A stretch of 39,844 bases of DNA from the NCBI GenBank assembly GCA_964440345.1, contig CAYTSA010000026.1, positions 1 to 39,844 of the forward strand, in the 5' to 3' direction. The notes beneath the pieces were generated by a model that ran no database searches, was not told the DNA's origin, and saw nothing but the letters and a program-made list of their open reading frames with translations. The position numbers and the translations under genes are program-made. Positions 32,033 to 39,844 of this stretch are shown one piece after another. Every line of letters starts with the position of its first letter. The first letter of the stretch is position 1. Origin of the DNA: CAYTSA01 sp964440345. GTDB lineage: Bacteria; Desulfobacterota; Desulfovibrionia; Desulfovibrionales; Desulfovibrionaceae.

Positions 32033-35000
32033 ATGATGGGTAGTCAACTTCATCTCGACCAGCATACTATAGACGAGTTCATCGCCGAGGCCAGAGAGCA
32101 TCTTTCCACCATTGAAGATGACTTCCTCGTTTTGGAAACGCAGTCTGATGCGCCAGACCCGGATCTAGTGGACAAGGTCTTCCGGGCTGTGCATTCCATC
32201 AAGGGAGGCGCTGCGTTTGCCGGCCTGATCAAAATCAACGAACTGGCCCACGCCATGGAAAACCTGCTCTCTGCAATGCGCGACGGCGTTGTCGCCCCGC
32301 AACCGGCCGTCATAAACGGTCTGCTCAAGGGCGTTGACCTGCTCTCGTCCATGGCGCAGCATCCTGAGACCAGCAACGGCGTGGATGTGGAAACCGAGCG
32401 ACGATTGCTGCACAGCCTTCTTCCAGACGCTGCGAGCAGCTCAGGCAAAAAGGTTGGGCTGCCGGCGGAGGAGGAAAATGACCCCCCTACGCCTGAGACA
32501 CCCCCCCGAAATACGCCTGAAACTCTGCTGGACCTGGACTCTTTGGACATACCCGGACTTTTGCGCGAGTTTGATTACGTCTATGTATTACGCTTCGAAT
32601 TCGATTCCATAGAAGACAGTGACGCACTGTTCAAAGAACTTACTGAAAGCGGCTCCATTGCCGCCATCGCCCCTGAGCTTGGCGAAGGAGCTTGGAAGAA
32701 CGACCAACCAGGGAATCCTGTCAAGTGCGACATAGTGTACGCCACCTTGCTTGACCCGGACATGGTCGAACTCGTCACCGACTTACCCGCACAACGCATT
32801 CATCTCTTGGCAGAGCTTTCCACAACCAGCGAACCTGCCTCGCTGGAGCACAACGAAGCACATACCGTAGGACATAACGAAGTACAATATGACAAAGATT
32901 TTGCACATCGAATCGATGACAAAAAAACATCGCCACTTCAACAGCCCGAAAATCCACTGCAATCCGCCAGCTTCGAGCCCAGCGCCACCGTGCGCATCAA
33001 CGTTGGACTGCTGGACAAGCTCATGGCCTTGGCCGGCGAGCTGGTGCTGGTCCGCAACCAGCAGCTCATCGCCTCAGACGTCCTGGACGGTCTGAATCGG
33101 GACATTGTCCAGCGGCTGGATGTGGTCACCACGGACTTGCAGTCAGTGGTCATGCGCACGCGCATGCAGCCTGTGGGCAACGTGTTGGGCAAGCTGCCTC
33201 GCATGGTCCGGGACCTTTCCGCAGCACTGGGCAAGTCCATACGCGTGGAGGCGTCCGGCGGCGAGGCCGAGCTGGACAAGACCATCCTTGAATCGTTGGC
33301 TGACCCGCTGACGCACATTATCCGCAACTGTTGCGACCACGGCATAGAAGTTCCAGATGAGCGCGAAAAGGCCGGCAAACCCCGGACAGGCCTCATTCGC
33401 GTGGCCGCGAGCCACGAAGGCGGCCAGATAACCATTGCCTGCCGCGACGACGGCCGGGGGATAGACCCGGACAAGATCAAACGCAAGGCCCTGGAGATGA
33501 ACCTGAAAACCGAGGCCGAGCTGGACCGGATGTCCGGCAAAGAACTTCTGCGGTTGATCATGGCCCCGGGCTTTTCCACAGCCGAGACAGTCAGCGGCGT
33601 TTCGGGCCGGGGGGTGGGCATGGACGTGGTCAAACACTCCATCGAAAACCTGGGGGGCTCTCTGGATATAGACTCGCAGCCGGGCCAGGGAACAGTCCTT
33701 GTTCTGCGGCTGCCGCTCACCCTGGCCATCATCCCCAGCCTTATCGTTGCGGTTGACGGCCGCCGCTTCGCCATACCGCAAGTCAACGTTCAGGAGCTGA
33801 TTTGCCTGTACGACGACGATGTGTTCACGCGTATAGAAGTCGCCGGCTCCCAGGAAGTATTCCGGCTGCGGGACCGGCTGCTGCCTGTGATCCGGCTGAG
33901 TGAGGCGCTGCAGCGGGCGCAACCGTTTACCCATGAAGTTTCGTCTGGCATCGCCCAACGATACTATGAATCAAACCGCAAGAAAGCGCTGCGGTTTGCC
34001 CAGCGTTCCTTGCAGCTTGGCGAACGGGACATGAACCTGGCCGAGACCCTGAGCTTTGCCGTGGTCAAGGCTGGGAGCAGCCGCTACGGGCTGATCGTTG
34101 ACCAGGTGCTGGGCACAGAGGAGATCGTCGTCAAGCCTATGCACCCGGCGCTAAAGCATCTGGGGTGCTACTGCGGCGCCACTATTATGGGCGACGGCGG
34201 CGTCTGCCTTATTCTGGACGTGGAGGGGCTGGCCCGTCACGCCGGAATTTCTTTCGCACAGCACGGCGCCGCCGGCACAGCGCCGGACACAGAGAAAAAC
34301 CGCTTACAGGACGTGCATTCCGTATTGCTGTTTCGTTACGGCGTTCATGAGCAATACGCCGTGGTTTTGCCAGTTATACAGCGCATACAGCGCATCACTC
34401 CTGCGGACATTGAGACCGTGGGCGAACAGGAATTTGTCACCGTAGACGGCGTCCCCAACCTGGTGCTGCGGCTGGACGCGCACCTTTCCGTAAGCCCTTG
34501 CGTGGAGCGCGAGGTGATGTACCTCCTTCTTCCCAAGTTCGCCAGCCGGCCCTTCGGCCTGCTCATGAGCGACATCATCGACGCGGAAGAAGCGCACATT
34601 CAGCTACGCACGGACGGGCACATGGAGGACGGCTTGCTGGGAACAGACATTGTGCGGGGCTACCTGACCCTTTTCCCGGACTGTTTCCGCCTTATTGAGC
34701 TGGCTGAGCCTGTCTGGAGCGAGGAGCGAAGAAACAAGCAGGCCCACACCTTAGGCCGGAGGGTCCTGGCGGTGGAGGACTCCTCCATTATGCGCTCTCT
34801 AGTGCGCAACTACCTGGAAGCTGACGCGCATCTTGTCACCACTGCTGCTGACGGCCGCGAAGCGCTCTCTCTCATGCAAACGCAGGATTTCGACGTTATT
34901 GTCTCAGACATTGACATGCCGGTCATGGATGGCCTGGAATTCATTGAGTCCGTCCGGCGGTCTGACCGCCACAAACACATTCCGGCCATCGCCTTGACTG

Positions 35001-35131
35001 GCTTGGAATCTGAAGAGGACCGCCGCAAGGCGCTGGACAGCGGCTTTGACGAATATCTGATCAAGATGGATCGGGAGCGGTTCCTGGCTGCGGTCGCATC
35101 CATAAAAACCGCAAGGACGCAACCAGCATGA
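32033..35131 (+). CDS. cheA: Hybrid CheA histidine kinase with C-terminal receiver
   Basis: A 1032-residue kinase. The HPt domain has phosphoacceptor His54 in RAVHSIKGGA. A P2-like segment lies at about 185-270, the dimerisation domain begins near 320 (VGLLDKLMALAGELVLVRNQQL), and an ATPase domain with N, G1 and G2 boxes (IIRNCCDHGIE, DDGRGID, GRGVGMDVV) follows. A CheW-like domain starts near 568. It is split by a charged insertion (EALQRAQPF to LAETLSF) absent from short CheA proteins. A second, divergent CheW-like domain (about 765-885) and a receiver (about 905-1030, phospho-Asp in VSDIDMPVMDG) complete it. The stop overlaps cheW (ATGA). Either of two tandem ATG codons may be the start, and GGGAG spacing favours the second (32036). 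Confidence 0.94.
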   Translation: MMGSQLHLDQHTIDEFIAEAREHLSTIEDDFLVLETQSDAPDPDLVDKVFRAVHSIKGGAAFAGLIKINELAHAMENLLSAMRDGVVAPQPAVINGLLKGVDLLSSMAQHPETSNGVDVETERRLLHSLLPDAASSSGKKVGLPAEEENDPPTPETPPRNTPETLLDLDSLDIPGLLREFDYVYVLRFEFDSIEDSDALFKELTESGSIAAIAPELGEGAWKNDQPGNPVKCDIVYATLLDPDMVELVTDLPAQRIHLLAELSTTSEPASLEHNEAHTVGHNEVQYDKDFAHRIDDKKTSPLQQPENPLQSASFEPSATVRINVGLLDKLMALAGELVLVRNQQLIASDVLDGLNRDIVQRLDVVTTDLQSVVMRTRMQPVGNVLGKLPRMVRDLSAALGKSIRVEASGGEAELDKTILESLADPLTHIIRNCCDHGIEVPDEREKAGKPRTGLIRVAASHEGGQITIACRDDGRGIDPDKIKRKALEMNLKTEAELDRMSGKELLRLIMAPGFSTAETVSGVSGRGVGMDVVKHSIENLGGSLDIDSQPGQGTVLVLRLPLTLAIIPSLIVAVDGRRFAIPQVNVQELICLYDDDVFTRIEVAGSQEVFRLRDRLLPVIRLSEALQRAQPFTHEVSSGIAQRYYESNRKKALRFAQRSLQLGERDMNLAETLSFAVVKAGSSRYGLIVDQVLGTEEIVVKPMHPALKHLGCYCGATIMGDGGVCLILDVEGLARHAGISFAQHGAAGTAPDTEKNRLQDVHSVLLFRYGVHEQYAVVLPVIQRIQRITPADIETVGEQEFVTVDGVPNLVLRLDAHLSVSPCVEREVMYLLLPKFASRPFGLLMSDIIDAEEAHIQLRTDGHMEDGLLGTDIVRGYLTLFPDCFRLIELAEPVWSEERRNKQAHTLGRRVLAVEDSSIMRSLVRNYLEADAHLVTTAADGREALSLMQTQDFDVIVSDIDMPVMDGLEFIESVRRSDRHKHIPAIALTGLESEEDRRKALDSGFDEYLIKMDRERFLAAVASIKTARTQPA

Positions 35132-35613
35132 ACTCTGGCCTGACGCCTCATGGCGACACAACAAGTCTTCAACTTTGCACCTTTTGGACCGGCGGGCGCC
35201 TGTACGGCTTGGACATTCTGGACGTACAGGAGATTCACGCGTCATTGCGGTTTACAGAAATTCCTCACGCCCCCGCGCTAGTGCAAGGGGTGGTCAACAT
35301 ACGGGGGAGAATTGTTCTTATCCTCGCCATGCGGCGCATACTGGGCTTCGCCCCTGCAGAGTTGCAAGAACACAACCGGCTGGTGTTGTTCAAGCCCGCC
35401 GTGGGCCCGGATTTTGGCGTGCTTGTAGACAGCATAGGGGACGTGGCGGCGGCGCAGGACTCGCTTATAGAGCCCATGCCCCAGGACTCGCCAGTTGCAG
35501 GAGCACAAGGTCATTCGCTGTTCTCCGGGGTGTGCAGGTTTCCAGAACGCCTTGCCCCCATTGTTGACGCCAGGAAACTATGGCTGTTGGCGGCAGACTT
35601 TGGCGGGGCATAG
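35128..35613 (+). CDS. cheW: Chemotaxis coupling protein CheW
   Basis: A 161-residue CheW that links receptor tips to CheA. The domain shows LQLCTFWTGGRLYGLDILDVQEI, then ALVQGVVNIRGRIVLILAMRRILG with the conserved NIRG arginine, then VGPDFGVLVDSIGDV. The start overlaps the cheA stop by 4 bases, so the two are coupled. It is followed after 117 bases by the receptor gene. Confidence 0.94.
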   Translation: MNSGLTPHGDTTSLQLCTFWTGGRLYGLDILDVQEIHASLRFTEIPHAPALVQGVVNIRGRIVLILAMRRILGFAPAELQEHNRLVLFKPAVGPDFGVLVDSIGDVAAAQDSLIEPMPQDSPVAGAQGHSLFSGVCRFPERLAPIVDARKLWLLAADFGGA

Positions 35614-35730
35614 CACAGCAGCGCTTGCCAGCAAACACCGCAGGCTGATACAGACATTCAGACTCATGGAATCATTGTCAATGTTTCTTCCCTTGGCTTT
35701 TTGGCCCGGGGCAAACAGAGGAATACGCGC

Positions 35731-38270
35731 ATGCTACAGTTTTTGGGGCTTATCCGTAACCGGCTTATTTTGCTTTTCTGCTGCGCCATGGTGCTGCTGG
35801 CCGCCACCATGGGCTACTACCTCTGGAGCAGTTCTGGCGATTTTGTGCAGCGCCAGTTGGCTAATCAGCGCGACATTATTGTGCAGGACCGCAAGGACAA
35901 CCTGCGCCTTTCTGTAGAACAGGCGGCGCAGTCCGTGGACTATCTCTACAGCGCCGCCACGGACGTGGATAGAATTATGAAGCGCGAACGGGACAAGCTT
36001 TCTTCTCTTGTGGACGTGCTCATGAAGGAGCTGGATTCATTACGGGTGTACTACACCGGCCAGGACGAGCGGTCTTTGCAGCTTGCCGTCGCTGACCTTA
36101 TCCACCGCATCCGTTACGGCGAGCATGGGTATTTTTGGGTCCAGACTCTGGACAACACCATGTTAGCCAGCCCTGGCATGCCGGAACTCGACGATACGGA
36201 CGTTTCCAACGTGACTGATGCAGAAGGGCGCAGGATTTTCGCCGACNNNNNNNNNNGACGACCCGGCTGGTGCGCGAAAAGCGCGAAGGCGTGTACAGTT
36301 ATGCATGGCCAGACCCGGACACGGGCAAGCCAGTGCTGCATGTGGCCTACGTCCGCAAAGCGCCCGGCCTTGACTGGCTTGTCGGCGCCAACGTCTCTTC
36401 CTCATCCCTGACCAGGGACATGCAGAAAGAAGCACTGGACCGCATGATAAATACTCGCTTTGGCGACGAATATTTTTTCGTTCTCACCAAAGACCACGTC
36501 ATGGCCGGCCATCCGGACCCGGAATTGCAGGGAAAAAATGTCAAGAACCTGCAGGACGCCAGCGGCGACAACTTATTCATCCAGGAAATGGTAAAAACAG
36601 CCCTGGACCAGGGGTCCGGCTTTGTTACGTACCAGTGGAACAAGCTCGGCGCTGCACAGCCGGTCACGAAAATTTCCTACGTCCGTCTATTTGAACCGTG
36701 GGGCTGGATTATTGGCACAGGGGCCTATATGGACGATGTAGAGGCCATGACCGCCGCTGAAGAAGCCCGGCTACATGAACAACAGGCCGCCATGCTGGCC
36801 TGGGGAGCCGTCATAGCCTGCGCTTTTCTGGCCATCATGCTGCCTTTCGCCATTGTAGGCTTCCGGCGTGACCTGGGCAAGCCGCTGCAGCAACTGGCCG
36901 ACGCCGCGGCCCAGGTGCAAGCCGGCGATTATGACGCCAGTGTATCCGGCCGCTTCATCGGCGAGCTGAAGGTCCTGGCCGACGCCTTTGCGCACATGAC
37001 CAACTCCATCCGGGAAAACCTGGCTGCCGCGCAATCCAGCGCCAAAACCGCCGCCGCCGAAGCCCAGCGGGCCAAAACTGCCGCTGCTGAAGCCCAGAAG
37101 GCGGAGCAACGGGCCCGCAAGGTGGAAACATACCAGGAGCAGGAGATATTCGCCCTCACCCAAGCGCTGCAGTCCATCTCCCAGGGCAACCTGACCGCAG
37201 TCTATCGTGCGTCCCCAGCCGATGAAGAGACCCGCGAAGCCCGCAACAACTTCGTGAATCTGGAGCAGGCCCTCAACTGCGCCGTATCCACGCTGGCGGA
37301 ACTCATCACCGCCATCCAGCGCTCTGCAGACACGCTGGCCCAGGCCTCCAGAGACTACCTGGCCCTCTCCAGCTCCATCCGCACCGACGCAGAAGAGCTT
37401 TCCAGCCAATCCGCTACTGTGGCCAGCGCCTCCGAACAAATGTCCGCTAACATCAACACCATGGCCTCAGCGGCTGAAGAAATGAGCGTGAACATTGCCA
37501 CAGTCTCTTCCACAGCCGAGCAGATGTCCCAGTCCATGAGCAGCGTGGCCGGCTCCATGGAAGACATGACCCGGTCCATCGCCGACATCGCCCAGAGCGC
37601 CCAGAAGAGTAGCGATGTAGCCACCAAAGCCAAATATCTGGCCGTCGCCGCCACAGACTCCATGAATTCGCTGGGCGAAGCTGCAAAGGACATCGGCAAG
37701 GTGACTGACGTCATCAAGCGCATAGCCGAGCAGACCAATCTGCTGGCCCTGAACGCCACAATAGAAGCCGCCTCCGCCGGCGAAGCAGGCCGAGGCTTTG
37801 CTGTGGTGGCTGGCGAAATCAAGGAGTTGGCCAAACAGTCCGCCAAAGCCGCCGAAGACATTTCTGAAAGGATAGAAGGCGTGCAGAGCAACACCGGCCA
37901 GGCTGTAGACGTTATTGCCCAGGTGGCCGAAATAATAACAGACATACACAATGCAGTGAGCGCCATCAGCAATGCGGTGACTGACCAGACCACAGCTGCG
38001 GATGTAGTCTCGGGCAACGCCTCAGAAACCGACAAGGGAACTGAAGCCATCGCTCAGTCCATGGCCGAGCTTTCTTCCGGCGCTTCAGACATGTCCCGCA
38101 CTGCTGGAGAGGCGGCCCAAGCCGTCAACGAAGTGGCTGGCTCCGTGCACGGCGTCAGCCGGCTGGCCACATCCGGCAGCGAAAGCGCCTCCCAACTGGA
38201 CGCTTCTGCTGCTACGCTGGCCGAGACCGCCGCCGAGCTGCAGAAGCTCACGGGCCGGTTTACTGTGTAA
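35731..38270 (+). CDS. Methyl-accepting chemotaxis protein, interrupted by a sequence gap
   Basis: One chemoreceptor gene split by 10 N at 36247-36256. The reading frame differs on the two sides, so the gap length is a placeholder. N-terminal part: transmembrane helix at about 9-29 and the start of a periplasmic Cache domain (RYGEHGYFWVQ). After the gap: the rest of a Cache-type sensor (WGWIIGTGAYMDD), a second helix (AWGAVIACAFLAIMLPFAIVGF), one or two HAMP segments joined by a repeated AKTAAAEAQ linker, and a long signalling coiled coil. Its tip, IAEQTNLLALNATIEAASAGEAGRGFAVVAGE in two overlapping parts, is diagnostic. No CheR-tethering pentapeptide is seen at the C-terminus. ATG 35731 follows AGAGGA. 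The ligand is unknown. Confidence 0.93.
36247..36256. other. Assembly gap (10 N)
   Basis: Ten undetermined bases lie within the Cache domain of the chemoreceptor. Homology suggests only a short missing piece, but the two flanks are in different frames, so the real gap is not 10 bases unless there is a nearby error. Confidence 0.99.
37041..37100 (+). repeat. 30-bp tandem duplication in the receptor linker
   Basis: Two adjacent 30-base units (37041-37070, 37071-37100) each encode AKTAAAEAQ plus one basic residue. They lie in the helical linker after the first HAMP segment. The unit length of ten residues would shift heptad phase, so copy number could affect signalling. Confidence 0.75.
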
Positions 38271-38390
38271 CTGTACGGCTCTCAAAAGGGCGGCTACGGG
38301 GTCAGCAGCCGTCCCCGGCCCTGGGCCCCGGCTCAGGGTGTAGGCTTTTCCATGTATTTCTTGTACCATCCTCTGCATGAGGCAAACGCA

Positions 38391-39581
38391 ATGAAGGCCC
38401 ACCAATACAATGGAGGAGGAAACGTGCTGCACGTCGCCATAGGCCACGCCAAAGACATTGACCCGCTTGCGGCGCTCAGCAGTGCGATTGACGCATGCCG
38501 CGTACAGCTCGACGGACGCGAACCTAAAGCCGGGGTGTTTTTCACTTCCTGCATGGCCGCTGACTTCCAGCGCATGCTGGATATGATTGAGGACGCCTTT
38601 CCCGGCCTTGATCTCATAGGCTGCACTACTGACGGCGAAACGTCCACAGACATTGGTTTTGAGGACGAGTCCACAGCCTTGCTCCTGTTTGCCTCGGACA
38701 CTATATCCATAGCCTCAGGCCTTGGCCTCTCGATTTCCCAAGACCCCTTTGCCGCAGCGCAATCCGCGTACAGCCACGCACGGAAAAAACTTGGCTGTGA
38801 ACCCGTGCTGGGCATAGCCTTGCCCGACGGCCTGTCCGCTTTGGGCAAGCCTTTGGACGCCGCCCTGCGCGCTGCGGCTGGCCAGGAAAACTTTGTGTGG
38901 GCCGGCGGCACTGCCGGAGACAACTTCTTCCTCGAAAAAACCTGGCAGTTCCACAACGGTCTGGTCCACCACGACAGCCTGCCTGTGCTGCTTTTCGGCG
39001 GCGAACTGCAGTGTTCCGTCAGCCTGGCCAGCGGCTGGAAGCCCATAGGGCAACAATATAACGTGCATAAAATTGACGACAACACCTTATCGTCAATAGG
39101 AGACATGCCCGCTCTTGATTTTTACGAACATTACTTGGGCTACAACACGAAAGAATATACTCAATTTCCCTTGGCAGTGAAGGCTAAGGGAATGGATGGT
39201 TTTACCCTTCGCGACCCCTTGGTGTTTGATGAAAACAAACGCGCCATCGCCTTTGTGGGCCCTTTTCCTGATGACGCCACAGTCCAGCTCACTGAAGTGG
39301 GCCGGGAGGACATCATCCAGGCCGCCGCCGAAGCTAGCCGCGCCGCCCTGGCGTCGTATCCAGGAGAAAAACCCGCCCTGGCGCTGATATTCAGCTGCGC
39401 CTCTCGCAGGCAATTGCTGGGCACCCGCACCCACGAAGAGATCAAGGCCTTTCACAGCGCCTTGGGCGATCCTGTCCCTGTATTCGGTTTTTACACCTAT
39501 GGAGAAATCGCCCCGTTCCAGGCTGGGCAGGCCACGCAATACCATAACGACACCTTTGTGGTGGTCTTGCTGGGGCAATGA
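38391..39581 (+). CDS. FIST domain sensory protein
   Basis: A 396-residue soluble protein made of FIST N and FIST C domains. GVFFTSCMAADF and DLIGCTTDGE in the first half, and ALIFSCASRRQLLGTRTHEE and GFYTYGEIAPF near the end, are the family pattern. FIST domains are proposed to sense small ligands, perhaps amino acids, and are often fused to or next to kinases, cyclases or receptors. I chose the ATG at 38391, with GAGG 8 bases upstream, over an in-frame ATG at 38352. The stop overlaps the next gene (ATGA), so FIST and its partner are coupled. Confidence 0.88.
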   Translation: MKAHQYNGGGNVLHVAIGHAKDIDPLAALSSAIDACRVQLDGREPKAGVFFTSCMAADFQRMLDMIEDAFPGLDLIGCTTDGETSTDIGFEDESTALLLFASDTISIASGLGLSISQDPFAAAQSAYSHARKKLGCEPVLGIALPDGLSALGKPLDAALRAAAGQENFVWAGGTAGDNFFLEKTWQFHNGLVHHDSLPVLLFGGELQCSVSLASGWKPIGQQYNVHKIDDNTLSSIGDMPALDFYEHYLGYNTKEYTQFPLAVKAKGMDGFTLRDPLVFDENKRAIAFVGPFPDDATVQLTEVGREDIIQAAAEASRAALASYPGEKPALALIFSCASRRQLLGTRTHEEIKAFHSALGDPVPVFGFYTYGEIAPFQAGQATQYHNDTFVVVLLGQ

Positions 39582-39844
39582 GCGCGCATCTAGACCCGGA
39601 ATACTCTGACGCCTCGCAAGAGCGCATTCTGACCCTGGAAAAGGAGATTGCGTATCTACGCCGGCAAATAGACAAACTACATATGTACCGGGTGCGCCAG
39701 GAGAATCTTGCCGACAACAACCGGGCTCTACTGCGGCGCATAAACGAAGAGAACGCCGGCCTCCTCCGCCAGGTGGAAGAAAAAAACGCTGCTCTGGAGC
39801 AGTTTGCACATAAGCTGAAACAATCCCTAAAAGAAAAGGAAACT
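39578..39844 (+). CDS. Coiled-coil signalling protein, partial (runs off the window)
   Basis: An open frame of 89 codons continues past the window end. The ATG overlaps the stop of the FIST gene (ATGA). The visible part is a charged coiled coil: ERILTLEKEIAYLRRQIDKL, then NRALLRRINEENAGLLRQ, then KLKQSLKEKE. FIST genes are often followed by a kinase or a diguanylate cyclase, whose N-terminal coiled coil this may be. That is inference, because no catalytic domain is visible. Confidence 0.7.
   Translation, partial: MSAHLDPEYSDASQERILTLEKEIAYLRRQIDKLHMYRVRQENLADNNRALLRRINEENAGLLRQVEEKNAALEQFAHKLKQSLKEKET

Noticed and set aside
38280..38345. Terminator after the receptor gene
   Set aside because: Short GC-rich inverted repeats are present but there is no T-run, and the FIST gene follows closely, so readthrough is likely.

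Overview
The window reads as chromosomal DNA of a Desulfovibrio-like sulfate reducer (Desulfobacterota). This rests on a small siroheme assimilatory-type sulfite reductase, a fliJ/motE/truA flagellar gene order, a hybrid CheA with a receiver domain, dense c-di-GMP genes and moderately high GC. It is an inference from gene content, because there is no rRNA or tRNA in the window. Genes are tightly packed, with many ATGA-type stop/start overlaps. A run of 10 N (36247-36256) marks an assembly gap inside a chemoreceptor gene.

Layout. (1) 1-8714, minus strand: a diguanylate cyclase gene reads into fliJ, a motE-like gene, truA, a FliD-like gene, panC, a DUF502 membrane protein and metK, ending in a strong intrinsic terminator at the window edge. 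(2) 8715-11079: a divergent promoter region, then on the plus strand a YcgR-like PilZ protein and an EAL-HDOD protein. Together with the diguanylate cyclase they form a c-di-GMP block next to flagellar genes. (3) 11250-16679, plus strand: two radical SAM/SPASM proteins with Rossmann-like N-termini, a decayed third copy, two sulfotransferase-like proteins and a family 2 glycosyltransferase. This looks like a surface-glycan or envelope modification island. (4) 16781-20391, plus strand: a lone HPt protein, a ubiquitin-like sulfur carrier and a TtuA-type tRNA thiolase separated by a nested repeat insertion, a glycosyltransferase fused to a Rossmann-like domain, and a ureohydrolase. (5) 20393-26287: a minus-strand glycosyltransferase, a plus-strand sulfite reductase with a CRP/FNR-like site upstream, and minus-strand hyuB/hyuA. 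(6) 26310-31154: a second repeat copy, an HU gene, a MerR-like regulator, holB, purA and rarD. (7) 31438-39844, plus strand: a chemotaxis operon cheY, hybrid cheA, cheW, chemoreceptor, FIST sensor, and a coiled-coil protein cut by the window end.

How the genes work together. The two ends share one theme, motility control: flagellar export and stator partners plus c-di-GMP enzymes at the left, a chemotaxis array at the right. The middle adds glycan-type modification enzymes and a tRNA 2-thiolation pair.

The least conventional parts are the Rossmann/radical SAM/sulfotransferase island with its broken third paralogue, the non-GG C-terminus of the ubiquitin-like protein whose stop codon lies on a repeat boundary, the nested repeat itself, and a FliD-like gene embedded between truA and panC.
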